A stretch of DNA of 64,000 nt from Mesorhizobium sp. Pch-S (GTDB lineage Bacteria; Pseudomonadota; Alphaproteobacteria; Rhizobiales; Rhizobiaceae). Shown one piece after another: positions 9,081-17,881 of this stretch; positions within the stretch are counted from its first letter, which is position 1, and every line of letters begins with the position of its first letter. Position numbers and translations under genes: made by a program. The notes below the pieces were generated by a model. It was not told where the DNA came from. It did not search any database and saw only the letters and a program-made list of their open reading frames with translations. The stretch spans positions 2,919,501-2,983,500 of the forward strand of contig NZ_CP029562.1 in NCBI RefSeq assembly GCF_004136315.1, written 5' to 3'.

Positions 9081-10568
9081 ATGTCGTTCAAGAAACTGGA
9101 TGAACTCGGCCACAAGCTCGAGGCCCTGGAGCATGCACAGGCCATTCTGGGTGCCGACGAGGCAACCCATATGGCTGTCGGCGGCGGCGAGAAACGGGCC
9201 GAGGCAATGGCCACCCTGGCTGGCATGTATCATCGCCAGGCCACCGCGCCGGAGGTTGCAGACTGGATTGCCGGCGCAAGGGCCGAAGCACTGGATGCAG
9301 ACCAGCAGGCAGCGCTGCGGGAATTCGAGCGCCAGTACATCAATCTGACGTGCCTGCCGGCAGAGTTCGTCGAACGGCAGACAGCGGCGCGGTTGCGTTC
9401 GGAGCAGCTGTGGCGGGAACTGCGCGCCAGGAACGATTGGGCGGGCTTTCGCCCCGCGCTCGAGAACATCGTTGCACTGGTGCGCGAAGAGGCCGGCTTG
9501 CGGGCCGCCGTTCTCAAGCTGTCCCCTTACGATGCACTGATGGAGCAGTATGACCCGGGCAATCGCGCCGCGGACATCACTCCGGTTTTCGCCGAACTCA
9601 AGACCTTCCTGAAGGACTTCGTACCGGAAGCGCTCGCCGTTCAGAGCGAAAACCTGGCGAAACGACCACTCAAGCCGCTGTCGGGAGTCTATCCGATCGA
9701 CAAGCAGCGCGAACTGGGCCTGGCGATGATGGTGGCCGTCGGTTTCGACCTCAACCACGGCTCGCTTTCGGTGTCGCATCACCCGTTCTGCGGTGGTGTG
9801 CCGACCGACGTACGCATCACCACGCGTTACAAGACCTCGGATTTCCTGTCGGCGCTGATGGGGGTGCTGCACGAAACCGGCCATGCACTCTACGAGCAGA
9901 ACCTGCCCAAGGCGTGGTCGCACTGGCCGCTCGGCAAGGCACGCGGCATGGCGGTGCATGAAAGCCAGAGCCTGTTCGTGGAAAAGCAGCTCGGCCGCAA
10001 TCCGGCGTTCTGGCGCTGGGCACTGCCGGTGGTCGAAAAGCATCTCGGCGAGGCCTGGACGCTGGAGGATCTCCTGCCGCATGTGCACCGTGTCGAGCGC
10101 GGACTGATCCGCGTCGATGCGGATGAAGTCACGTATCCGCTGCATGTCATCCTGCGTTTCGAACTGGAGCAGGATCTGGTTTCGGGCAACCTCGAGGTTG
10201 CTGACCTGCCCGAGGCCTGGGATGCCAGGATGCGCGATTATCTGGGGCTTTCGACCATCGACAATGCCGCCGACGGCCCGATGCAGGACGTGCATTGGCC
10301 TTCCGCGGCCTTTGGATATTTCCCCTCCTATACGCTTGGTGCCATGATGGCTGCCCAGCAGTGGGCAGCCTTGACCAGGGAGCATCCTGCAGCGGATGAG
10401 GACATCGCCCGTGGTGACTTCGATGTCGTCAATGGCTGGCGGCGGGAACACATCTGGTCGCAGGGTTCACGCTATTCGACGCCCGAGCTTCTTGAGCGTG
10501 CCACCGGCGAAAAGCTGAACGCGGCGCATTTCATCACGCATCTGAAGCGGCGCTACGGCAAGTCGTGA
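9081..10568 (+). CDS. Thermostable-type carboxypeptidase, peptidase family M32
   Basis: A cytosolic zinc carboxypeptidase of 495 residues, normal for the family. The zinc/catalytic motif HETGH lies at 264-268, followed by the downstream Glu of HESQSLF. The family signatures DVRITTRY and HVHRVERGLIRV are also present. The N-terminus SFKKLDELGHKLEAL matches the usual start; an ATG 18 bp upstream is possible but lacks a better ribosome site. It releases C-terminal amino acids from peptides. It stands alone apart from the divergent DUF1304 gene. Confidence 0.93.
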   Translation: MSFKKLDELGHKLEALEHAQAILGADEATHMAVGGGEKRAEAMATLAGMYHRQATAPEVADWIAGARAEALDADQQAALREFERQYINLTCLPAEFVERQTAARLRSEQLWRELRARNDWAGFRPALENIVALVREEAGLRAAVLKLSPYDALMEQYDPGNRAADITPVFAELKTFLKDFVPEALAVQSENLAKRPLKPLSGVYPIDKQRELGLAMMVAVGFDLNHGSLSVSHHPFCGGVPTDVRITTRYKTSDFLSALMGVLHETGHALYEQNLPKAWSHWPLGKARGMAVHESQSLFVEKQLGRNPAFWRWALPVVEKHLGEAWTLEDLLPHVHRVERGLIRVDADEVTYPLHVILRFELEQDLVSGNLEVADLPEAWDARMRDYLGLSTIDNAADGPMQDVHWPSAAFGYFPSYTLGAMMAAQQWAALTREHPAADEDIARGDFDVVNGWRREHIWSQGSRYSTPELLERATGEKLNAAHFITHLKRRYGKS

Positions 10569-10663
10569 CAGGCTCAGGGCCGACAGGCGTGATGCAGGGC
10601 TGCCGAGAACGTTTCCGGCGAAAGCAAAATCGCCTGCAATGCTCTGGCTCTTTGTTTTGCCGT

Positions 10664-10703
10664 ATGATCTTTGTCCGAAAAGTCGGCAACTTTTCGGGAT
10701 CAT
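10664..10703. repeat. Hairpin repeat of the gatcatgct type overlapping a start codon
   Basis: ATGATC (10664-10669) and CCGAAAAGT (10675-10683) pair with ACTTTTCGG (10689-10697) and GATCAT (10698-10703), a long interrupted palindrome. The general form resembles a widespread Rhizobiales repeat. The ATG of the GntR gene (10702-10704) lies in its right arm. Confidence 0.65.
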
Positions 10704-11373
10704 GCTCCAGGTGACCGATCGCGATCCTCTTTCGACCGCCCAGCAGGTCGCGTCAGCCATTACGCAGGCGGTGCGCGGTGGTCATCTCGTGCCGGGCCAA
10801 CGTCTTACCGAGACCGAGCTCGCCTCCCGGCATGGCGTGTCGCGGTCGTCGGTCCGCGAGGCCTTCCAGCGGCTGACGGTGGACGGGCTTCTGGCCTTCG
10901 AGCCGCATCGAGGTGTGACGGTGCGCCGGCTGTCACGCAAGGAGGTCGATGACCTGTTTGCCGTTCGAAGTTCCCTGGAGGCGCTGGCTGTCGGTCTTGC
11001 CCTGCCGGCGCTGCAAGCGGAATCTGCCAGACTGCGGACGCTTCAGGCCGAGATGGATGATGCCGTTGCGGCAAACGACATGGCCAGGTTCTCCGAAGCC
11101 AACACGCGTTTTCATGCGCTGTTTCCGGCGGCTGCCAACAACGCCGTCCTGGCCGAGACGCTGACCAGGTTGTCCAATTCGCTCTACTGGCTGCAGTTCC
11201 GCATGCTGGTCGACCGCGAGGATGTCTTTGCCAGCAACGCAGAACATCGACGGATCGTCGAAGCCGTCCTGGCCGATGACAGGCAAATTGCGGAAACCGC
11301 GATGCGGGGGCATGTCATTGCCTCTGGCGCGCTCATCCAGAGGCTGTCCGACGATCATTTCGCGCCGGCCTGA
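10702..11373 (+). CDS. GntR family regulator with FCD domain
   Basis: A 223-residue DNA-binding repressor. The winged HTH covers about residues 8-72 (ITQAVRGGHLVPGQRLTETELASRHGVSRSSVREAFQRL) and an all-helical FCD ligand domain follows, with the His-rich metal/ligand positions (RFHALF, NAEHRRIVEAV, RGHV). The likely ATG at 10702 falls inside an intergenic repeat hairpin; an in-frame ATG at 10639 would add 21 repeat-derived residues. No good Shine-Dalgarno is visible for either. Paired GntR-type operators lie between this gene and the nitroreductase, so that gene is the likely target. Confidence 0.88.
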   Translation: MLQVTDRDPLSTAQQVASAITQAVRGGHLVPGQRLTETELASRHGVSRSSVREAFQRLTVDGLLAFEPHRGVTVRRLSRKEVDDLFAVRSSLEALAVGLALPALQAESARLRTLQAEMDDAVAANDMARFSEANTRFHALFPAAANNAVLAETLTRLSNSLYWLQFRMLVDREDVFASNAEHRRIVEAVLADDRQIAETAMRGHVIASGALIQRLSDDHFAPA

Positions 11374-11408
11374 CCGGCTTCAAAAAGGTGGACTTGCGTA
11401 TTTCAGGA

Positions 11409-11432
11409 TTGTCGGACAATATTGTCGGACGA
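11409..11432. promoter_or_regulatory. Paired GntR operators upstream of the nitroreductase
   Basis: TTGTCGGACAA (11409-11419) and TTGTCGGACGA (11422-11432) are repeated with a 13-bp period. The first is a perfect TTGTC-N-GACAA inverted repeat and both fit the TNGTNNNACNA form known for FCD-type GntR regulators such as LldR. They sit 20-43 bp before the ATG of the next gene. Confidence 0.7.
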
Positions 11433-11451
11433 TCATGAGGGGCGTTGTGCG

Positions 11452-12135
11452 ATGAAGCCTACCACGAGCTACCAGCCAATCCCGCTGCCGGACTTCCAGG
11501 AGCTCCCGCTCGAAACCATGCGGGCGAATGCGGAAGCCTTCTACGCGGAAATGCGCGCTCGCCACACGGTGCGCGAATTCTCAACCAGGCCGGTACCGCG
11601 TGACATCATCGAAACCTGCATTCTGACGGCAGGCACCGCGCCCAATGGCGCCAATCACCAGCCCTGGCATTTTGCGGTGATCGGTGATGCCACGATCAAG
11701 AAGCGCATCCGCGAGGCAGCCGAGATCGAAGAGCGCGCCTTCTACGAGGGCAGGGCCGGCGAGGAGTGGCTGGCCGCTCTGGCTCCGCTCGGCACCGATG
11801 CCGACAAGCCATTCCTGGAGGAGGCCCCCTGGCTCATCTGTATTTTCGGCGAGCGTCGCAGCCGCTCCGCCGACGGTGTGCTGCGCAAGAACTACTATGT
11901 CCCGGAATCGGTTTCGATCGCGACCGGTCTTCTGATCGCCGCCATCCACCGCGCCGGCCTCGTTGCACTGACGCATACGCCGAACCCGATGAGCTTCCTG
12001 AACGAGATCTGTGGCCGCGACCCGCACGACAAGCCCTACATCCTGATGGTTGTCGGCTATCCGAAAGAGGGCGCCACCATCCCGCAACATGCGGTCGAGA
12101 AGAAGCCGTTGACGGAAATCGCGACCTTTCTCTGA
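11452..12135 (+). CDS. Iodotyrosine deiodinase-like nitroreductase
   Basis: A 227-residue FMN enzyme of the nitroreductase superfamily. The FMN-phosphate region RHTVREFS (37-44), [14 protein letters not shown] (59-72), VSIATGLL (154-161) and THTP (174-177) closely match iodotyrosine deiodinase (IYD). Glu94, Tyr98 and Lys119 have the same spacing (i, i+4, i+25) as the IYD residues that clamp the halotyrosine zwitterion (human Glu157, Tyr161, Lys182, from memory). Reductive dehalogenation of a halotyrosine is therefore the preferred guess over a generic nitroreductase. GAGGGG sits 9 bp before the ATG. Probable GntR operators lie just upstream. Confidence 0.8.
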   Translation: MKPTTSYQPIPLPDFQELPLETMRANAEAFYAEMRARHTVREFSTRPVPRDIIETCILTAGTAPNGANHQPWHFAVIGDATIKKRIREAAEIEERAFYEGRAGEEWLAALAPLGTDADKPFLEEAPWLICIFGERRSRSADGVLRKNYYVPESVSIATGLLIAAIHRAGLVALTHTPNPMSFLNEICGRDPHDKPYILMVVGYPKEGATIPQHAVEKKPLTEIATFL

Positions 12136-12138
12136 TCT

Positions 12139-12235
12139 GGAGCAATCCCAGGAAAAGTGCGCGCCGGCCTTCCGCCCGGAATTTTGCATAAAAGCAATGA
12201 GCGAGGGCGTTTCTGTGAAGACGGAAACGCTTTTG
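12139..12235. repeat. Two-hairpin intergenic repeat, copy 2 (B-A, diverged)
   Basis: A diverged B module (12139-12187, GGAGCAATCCCAGGAAAAGTG ... CCGCCCGGAATTTTGC) and A module (12205-12235, GCGTTTCTGTGAAGACGGAAACGC), inverted relative to copy 1. Confidence 0.65.
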
Positions 12236-12332
12236 GCTGGCTGGAAGGCCTTTTTTCGGCAACTGCATCTTTCGAACGGATGCCTCAGGCGGCATGTTGT
12301 CTGGCACAATTCCGGTGCGAGAACGCCGCAGG

Positions 12333-13505
12333 ATGAAGCCGGATGAGGAGGCCGCCTTGTCGCTGACCAACCAGGACCTGATCGAGCTCACGGCCTTCCG
12401 CCGCAGGCTGCACCAGCATCCCGAGGTTTCGAATGAAGAAGAGGCAACGGCCAAAGAGGTGGTTGCCTTTCTCGCGGATACCGGGCCGGACAATGTCCTG
12501 ACGGGATTGGGCGGCCACGGTGTTGCCATGACCTATGACAGTGGCAAGCCGGGGCCGACGGTTCTCTTCCGCTCTGAACTCGACGCGTTACCGATCGAGG
12601 AATTGTCCGGCGTGGAGCATTCGTCGCTGGTGCCGGGCAAGTCGCATATGTGCGGCCATGACGGACACACCACGATCCTGGCTGCCCTCGGACGCCAGTT
12701 CGGACGCAGCCGCCCGCAGAAGGGCCGCGTGGTTCTGATGTTCCAGCCGGCGGAGGAGACCGGCGATGGCGCCGTCGGTGTTGTGGCCGATCCGCGCTTC
12801 GGCGAGATCGCTCCGGATTTTTCCTTTTCGCTGCACAATCTGCCCGGCATTCCGCTTGGCGAGGTTCGGCTGAAACCCGGCGTCGTCAACTGCGCTTCGC
12901 GCGGCATGCGCATCGTGCTGGAGGGCAAGACGGCACATTCCTCGATGCCCGAAACCGGCACGTCGCCGATGCTCACGATAAGCCAGCTGATGCCGGCACT
13001 GGCAAGGCTTGGTGGCGGTGCCTTCAGTGACGACGATTTCGGCATGGTGACCGTCACCCATGCCACGATGGGCGAAGCCGTGTTCGGGGTGGCGCCCGGG
13101 CGCGCGGAAGTGTGGGCAACGCTGCGCACGCGGCTGGACGAGCGGATGGCGGGTTTATGCGCAGCAGCCGAAGCGCTGGTGGAGCAGGTTGCCGGTGAAG
13201 CCGGCCTGACCTTTAAAATCGACTATCACGAGATCTTCGTTGCCAGCATGAATGCGCCGGTGGCAGTCGAACACCTGCACGCCGCGCTCGCTCAGGAAGG
13301 TGTCGCCTACAGCGAAGACAGCCTGCCGATGCGTGCTTCAGAAGACTTCGGCATCTTCGGGCGCAGCGCTCCGTCAGCGATGTTCTTCCTGGGGGCTGGG
13401 GAACGGCATCCGGCGTTGCACAACCCTGACTATGATTTCCCGGATGACCTCATCCCGATCGGGTCGAGGATTTTCATGCGCACCGCGCGTAACCTGCTCG
13501 GGTAG
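12333..13505 (+). CDS. M20 family amidohydrolase (hippurate/N-acyl amino acid hydrolase-like)
   Basis: A 390-residue cytosolic metal-dependent amidohydrolase of the M20D group. Metal ligands are visible as CGHDGH (Cys107, His109), the catalytic Glu pair in PAEET (141-142), His in SLHNLPG and the final His in HPALHNPDYDF. The usual (A)DMDALP motif is SELDALP here. Start choice is uncertain: the ATG at 12333 directly abuts AGG, whereas a TTG at 12357 is preceded by GGATGAGGAGG at ideal distance. The N-acyl substrate cannot be told. It follows the deiodinase-like gene on the same strand, with a repeat between them. Confidence 0.88.
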   Translation: MKPDEEAALSLTNQDLIELTAFRRRLHQHPEVSNEEEATAKEVVAFLADTGPDNVLTGLGGHGVAMTYDSGKPGPTVLFRSELDALPIEELSGVEHSSLVPGKSHMCGHDGHTTILAALGRQFGRSRPQKGRVVLMFQPAEETGDGAVGVVADPRFGEIAPDFSFSLHNLPGIPLGEVRLKPGVVNCASRGMRIVLEGKTAHSSMPETGTSPMLTISQLMPALARLGGGAFSDDDFGMVTVTHATMGEAVFGVAPGRAEVWATLRTRLDERMAGLCAAAEALVEQVAGEAGLTFKIDYHEIFVASMNAPVAVEHLHAALAQEGVAYSEDSLPMRASEDFGIFGRSAPSAMFFLGAGERHPALHNPDYDFPDDLIPIGSRIFMRTARNLLG

Positions 13506-13508
13506 CAG

Positions 13509-15308
13509 CTACTCCGCTGCGCCCATGAAAGCGCTGGCGCCGGTTTCGAACTGCAGCTTGGCAAGCCTGGCGTAGATGCCGCCCTTAGCCACAAGGCTCT
13601 TGTGGGTGCCTTCCTCGACGATACGTCCGCCGTCCATGACGAGGATGCGGTCGGCCTTCAGCACGGTCGCCAGCCGATGCGCGATGACGAGCGTGGTGCG
13701 GCCGTGCATCAGATGTTCGAGCGCTTCCTGCACGAGCGTTTCGCTTTCGGCATCGAGCGCGGAGGTTGCCTCGTCGAGCAGCAGGATCGGCGCGTCGCGC
13801 AGAATGGCGCGGGCGATGGCAATGCGCTGGCGCTGCCCTCCGGACAAGGTGACGCCACGTTCGCCGACTGGCGTATCATAGCCGTTCTGCAGCCTGAGGA
13901 TGAATTCCTCGGCGAGGGCTGCCTTGGCCGCCGCCTCGATCTCGGCATTGCCGGCGCCCGGCCTGCCGAAGGCGATGTTGTCGCGCACGCTGGCGGCGAA
14001 GATCGTGACGTCCTGCGGCACGATGGCGATGCGCTGGCGGAGCGCGAGCGGATCCGTCTGTGCCAGGTCGATGCCGTCGAGCTTCACCGTGCCTGTCTCG
14101 GGGTCGTAGAAACGCAGGATCAGCGAAAAAACCGTACTCTTGCCGGCGCCCGACGGGCCAACGATGGCGACGGTTTCGCCCGGCTTCACCGAAAAACTCA
14201 GGTCGTGCACGGCGGCGCGATCGGGTCTTGCCGGGTAGGAGAAGGAGACCTCACTGAATTCGATGGCTCCCTTTGCCTTGGCGGGTAGCGTGCGCGGCTG
14301 CGCCGGCGCCTCGATGCCGGGTTTCTCGGCCAGGATTTCTGTGAGCCGTTCAGCCGCGCCCGCCGCTTGCGACAGCTCGCCCCACACTTCCGAGAGCGCG
14401 CCGAGGGCGCCGGCTGCAAAGACCGAATAGAGCAGGAACTGACCAAGCGTGCCGGGCGACAGGGTTCCGTCGAGCACGTCGCGCGAGCCGAACCACAGAA
14501 CGGCGACGACGGAAGAAAACACCATGAATATGGCGAAGAAGGTGAGCAGCGCGCGGGCTAGGACCGAGGCGCGGGCAGCGGCAAAGGCCGCCTCGACCGC
14601 AGCCGAAAAACGGCCGGTGACCAATCCTTCGTTGGTGAAGGCCTGCAGCGTGCGCACGGCACCGATCTGCTCGCTGGCATAGGCGGTGGCGTTGGCCAGC
14701 GTGTCCTGTGCCTGCCGGGAACGACGGCGCACCGAACGGCCAAAGGCGACCAGCGGCAGCACGATGACGGGAATCGCCGCGATGACGAGGCCGGAGAGCT
14801 TCGGGCTGGTCACCACCATCATCGCCAGCGCACCAAGGCCGAGGATGACATTGCGCAGCGCCACCGAAGCGGTCGCGCCCACCGCCGATTTCACCTGCGT
14901 GGTGTCAGCGGCGAGACGCGAGACGATTTCGCCCGATTGCGATGTGTCGAAAAAGGCCGGCGACAAAGTGGTGACATGCGAAAATACGTCGCGACGAATG
15001 TCGGCGACGACACGTTCGCCAAGGGTGATGACGAAATAGTAGCGGCCGGCTGAGGCGAGCGCGAGCACGGCGGCCATGACCATCAGCATGCCGAAATAGC
15101 TGGCGATGAAGGCAGAATCGGAACTGGAGAAGCCGTTGTCGATCATGCGCCGCACGGCAAGCGGCAGCGCCAGCGTGGTGACGGCTGCCAGCACCAGTGA
15201 AATAGCGGCGCCGACCACCAGGCCGCGATAGCGGGCGATATAGGGAAAGACCCGCCGAAGCGGCTGGAGCGAGCGTCTGCGCTCGTCTGCGCTGGTAGGG
15301 TCAGCCAT
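13509..15308 (-). CDS. ABC exporter, fused membrane and ATPase domains (MsbA-like)
   Basis: A 599-residue half-transporter. Six transmembrane helices occupy about residues 20-310 and an ATPase domain the rest. Walker A is GPSGAGKST, the signature LSGGQRQR, Walker B ILLLDEATSALD, and the switch His is in VIAHR. I start at ATG 15308 (MADPTSADE) because the upstream extension is not conserved-looking. Exporters of this MsbA-related group move lipids or drugs as homodimers; the substrate is unknown. It is divergent from rpmE, an arrangement that I recall as common in Rhizobiales. Confidence 0.92.
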   Translation of the reverse strand: MADPTSADERRRSLQPLRRVFPYIARYRGLVVGAAISLVLAAVTTLALPLAVRRMIDNGFSSSDSAFIASYFGMLMVMAAVLALASAGRYYFVITLGERVVADIRRDVFSHVTTLSPAFFDTSQSGEIVSRLAADTTQVKSAVGATASVALRNVILGLGALAMMVVTSPKLSGLVIAAIPVIVLPLVAFGRSVRRRSRQAQDTLANATAYASEQIGAVRTLQAFTNEGLVTGRFSAAVEAAFAAARASVLARALLTFFAIFMVFSSVVAVLWFGSRDVLDGTLSPGTLGQFLLYSVFAAGALGALSEVWGELSQAAGAAERLTEILAEKPGIEAPAQPRTLPAKAKGAIEFSEVSFSYPARPDRAAVHDLSFSVKPGETVAIVGPSGAGKSTVFSLILRFYDPETGTVKLDGIDLAQTDPLALRQRIAIVPQDVTIFAASVRDNIAFGRPGAGNAEIEAAAKAALAEEFILRLQNGYDTPVGERGVTLSGGQRQRIAIARAILRDAPILLLDEATSALDAESETLVQEALEHLMHGRTTLVIAHRLATVLKADRILVMDGGRIVEEGTHKSLVAKGGIYARLAKLQFETGASAFMGAAE

Positions 15309-15482
15309 CGTCCCGGTTCCTGTCCGAATTGGCTCCGGCGCGGCCTTGTGATTCAATTTCGCCTGTTGTATAGGCACGCCGACCGTTTTTGAAGCCGTGG
15401 CTCCTCAATAGCTGCGGCTTCGAGTTTTAAAAAGGGGCGCATCGCCGCAGGGCTGCCGTCCCAGCTAGCCAGGACAAGAGCG

Positions 15483-15704
15483 ATGAAGGCTGACATCCAT
15501 CCCGACTACCACACCATCAAGGTCGTCATGACCAATGGCACCGAATACCAGACCCGTTCGACCTGGGGCAAGGAAGGTGACACGATGAACCTCGACATCG
15601 ATCCCTCCACGCATCCGGCATGGACCGGCGGCCAGCAGACGCTGCTCGACCGCGGTGGCCGCCTGTCGAAGTTCAAGAACAAGTTCGCCAATCTCGGCAT
15701 CTAA
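15483..15704 (+). CDS. rpmE: 50S ribosomal protein L31
   Basis: A 73-residue ribosomal protein of the alphaproteobacterial L31 type. [19 protein letters not shown] opens it and [21 protein letters not shown] closes it. The four zinc-binding Cys of the C+ type are absent, as is usual in this group. It is followed by a textbook terminator. Confidence 0.97.
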   Translation: MKADIHPDYHTIKVVMTNGTEYQTRSTWGKEGDTMNLDIDPSTHPAWTGGQQTLLDRGGRLSKFKNKFANLGI

Positions 15705-15729
15705 GCCGGAACCGCGATACGGATCCAAA

Positions 15730-15754
15730 AACCCGCCCCCAGGGCGGGTTTTTT
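15730..15754 (+). terminator. rpmE: Rho-independent terminator of rpmE
   Basis: AACCCGCCC pairs with GGGCGGGTT around a 3-nt loop, ending in six T. Confidence 0.9.
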
Positions 15755-15824
15755 GTTGTGGGTCTGCGCGGGTTGCATCGGAGCGTGAACTGGCCGATCC
15801 TGCCATCGGGGGCAGGGAGGTCAT

Positions 15825-17141
15825 GTGTCGGATACCGCTCTGCATTTCGATGATGCGCGCCGCCGGATCAAAGCCATCTTCATCGGTTCGATCGGCAATC
15901 TGGTCGAATGGTACGATTTCTACGCCTATACGGCGTTTGCGCTCTATTTCGCCCCGGCCTTCTTTCCATCGCATGACCCTGTCGTCCAGCAACTGAACGC
16001 TGCAACGCTGTTTGCCGCCGGCTTCATCGTGCGGCCAGTCGGCGGCTGGCTTTTTGGTCATATCGCCGACCGCCATGGGCGTCGGCTGTCGCTCACCATT
16101 TCGGTGCTGATGATGTGTTTCGGTTCGCTGATCATCGCGTTCACGCCGACCTATGCGACGATCGGCTTTGCCGCGCCGGTGCTTCTGGCACTGGCCCGTG
16201 TCATCGAGGGTCTCAGTCTTGGCGGCGAGTATGGTGCGAGCGCCACCTATCTCAGCGAGGTCGCCGATCCGAACCACCGCGGGTTCTACTCCAGCTTCCA
16301 GTATGTGACACTGATCGGCGGGCAGCTGTGCGCGATCCTGGTCCTGCTGCTCCTGCAGAATGTGTTCCTGACGCATGAGCAACTGGTCGAGTGGGGCTGG
16401 CGGATTCCCTTCATCATCGGTGCCCTGCTCGCCATCTTCTCCGCGGTGATGCGCCGGCAACTCCATGAGACCGAGGCCTTCGTGGCGACGACGGCCACGC
16501 AGAAGCGCGAGGGCTCGCTGCGCGGGCTGAGGAAGTTTCCGCGCGAAGTGGCAATCGTGGTTGGACTGACTGCCGGGGGTACGGCCGCCTTCTACACGTT
16601 CACGACCTACATGCAGACCTTCGTCAAGCAGACAGTCGGCCTGTCGGATCTCACAACCACCTATGTGATTGCCGGCTCGCTGATCTTCGCCGCCATCCTG
16701 CAGCCGATCTATGGACTGATCTCAGATCGCATCGGCCGCAAGCCACTGCTGATCTTCTTCGGCGTCGCCGGCACCATCCTGACGGTGCCGATCCTGACGA
16801 TGCTGTCATCGACGACGTCGCCCTTCCTCGCCTTCCTGCTGATCTGCGTCGCGTGGATTTTTACGGCTGGCTACACCTCGATCAACGCGGTGGTGAAAGC
16901 CGAGCTGTTCCCGACGGCGGTGCGCGCCACCGGTGTCGGCGTGCCCTATGCGTTGACGGTCTCGATCTTCGGCGGCACGGCACCGGCGATCGCGCTGTGG
17001 TTCAAGCAGCAGGGCCACGAACAGTGGTTCTACTATTATCTGGCCGGCGTCATCTTCGTTTCGCTGCTGGTCTATTCGACCATGCGCGACACCAAACATA
17101 CGTCCGCAATGGATGAGCGCGCCGCTTCAGCTGCGCGCTAG
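15825..17141 (+). CDS. MFS transporter, metabolite:H+ symporter (KgtP/MHS-like)
   Basis: A 438-residue twelve-helix inner-membrane permease. The N-terminal IGNLVEWYDFYAYTAFALYFAP and ADRHGRR loop motif, and LSDRIGRKP in the second half, place it in the MHS family (alpha-ketoglutarate, citrate, shikimate or proline/betaine symporters). KgtP is the nearest type by eye, but substrate is not certain. The GTG start at 15825 has GGGAGG 5 bp upstream. Its last 15 bases overlap the 3' end of the convergent tetR gene. Confidence 0.88.
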   Translation: MSDTALHFDDARRRIKAIFIGSIGNLVEWYDFYAYTAFALYFAPAFFPSHDPVVQQLNAATLFAAGFIVRPVGGWLFGHIADRHGRRLSLTISVLMMCFGSLIIAFTPTYATIGFAAPVLLALARVIEGLSLGGEYGASATYLSEVADPNHRGFYSSFQYVTLIGGQLCAILVLLLLQNVFLTHEQLVEWGWRIPFIIGALLAIFSAVMRRQLHETEAFVATTATQKREGSLRGLRKFPREVAIVVGLTAGGTAAFYTFTTYMQTFVKQTVGLSDLTTTYVIAGSLIFAAILQPIYGLISDRIGRKPLLIFFGVAGTILTVPILTMLSSTTSPFLAFLLICVAWIFTAGYTSINAVVKAELFPTAVRATGVGVPYALTVSIFGGTAPAIALWFKQQGHEQWFYYYLAGVIFVSLLVYSTMRDTKHTSAMDERAASAAR

Positions 17142-17759
17142 CTCGCTCAGCGCCATGCGCTTGTAGGCCGCTACCAGGCGGTCGCCCTCGGCGCGGTCGA
17201 CCGACACGGCCAGCCGCATGGTCGCTTCGCCGAGCTGCCAGATCAGAAAGGCGGAGGTTTCGAGCGCGGCGGCATCTTCGTTGGGGCGAAGGCGCTTGAG
17301 GACTGCAAGCAGCATGCCGGCATTGGCACGGCTGTGGGCAAGTTCGAGTTCGCGCAGTGCCTTGTCGGCCTGGGTGCCCGACCAGATATCGCGCATGACG
17401 GGCTCGGCCAGGAAAATCCCGTAATAGATATCGACCAGCTCCGAGAAGGCTTTTTCCAGACCCTTTCTGTCCCTCACTTCTGCCAGGGCTTCAGAGATGC
17501 ACGTCTCGCTCTCCTTCTGGTAGCGATCGGCAAGGGCCCGGATGATGGCGCTCTTGTCGGGAAAGAACTGGTAGAGCGAGCCGATCGACACGCCGGCCTT
17601 CTCGGCCACTTCGCCCATGCGCAGGGCGTCGCTGCCCTTTTCCGCGATCAGCGCCGAGGCGACGGCGAGCATTCGTTCCACCCGTTCTCGGCTGCGTTTC
17701 TGGATCGGCTCGCGGCGGGGGCCGGGTATGTCCTGAACGATGGCCGAGACGCTTTCCAT
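17127..17759 (-). CDS. TetR/AcrR family regulator
   Basis: A 210-residue repressor with HTH at about residues 22-66 (MGEVAEKAGVSIGSLYQFFPDKSAIIRAL) and a C-terminal ligand domain. The 3' end overlaps the convergent MHS transporter gene. It is divergent from the NmrA-like gene, and tandem repeats in the shared 122-bp region are candidate operators. It probably controls the NmrA-like/DUF1772 pair. Confidence 0.9.
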   Translation of the reverse strand: MESVSAIVQDIPGPRREPIQKRSRERVERMLAVASALIAEKGSDALRMGEVAEKAGVSIGSLYQFFPDKSAIIRALADRYQKESETCISEALAEVRDRKGLEKAFSELVDIYYGIFLAEPVMRDIWSGTQADKALRELELAHSRANAGMLLAVLKRLRPNEDAAALETSAFLIWQLGEATMRLAVSVDRAEGDRLVAAYKRMALSELARS

Positions 17760-17805
17760 GATCTTTCCTCGAATGCCGACGGAGTAGCCGCCTGAAAATT
17801 CCTGC

Positions 17806-17864
17806 TTGACTCACACAATATGAGGATTTATCACATTTTGCAAACGCGAGGATTGCTCACGTTT
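17806..17864 (+). promoter_or_regulatory. Promoter with tandem repeats between tetR and the NmrA-like gene
   Basis: A TTGACT (17806-17811) can act as -35 with an AT-rich -10 region near 17828-17834. The direct repeats GAGGATTTATCACATTT (17822-17838) and GAGGATTGCTCACGTTT (17848-17864), 14 of 17 identical and 26 bp apart, cover the transcription start region. They are likely binding sites of the divergent TetR protein. Confidence 0.45.
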
Positions 17865-17881
17865 GTGACATGGAGAGAAAG

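Noticed and set aside
8943..10451. A 502-codon open frame antisense to the M32 carboxypeptidase gene
   Set aside because: No recognisable protein features; the sense strand carries HETGH and other M32 motifs throughout.
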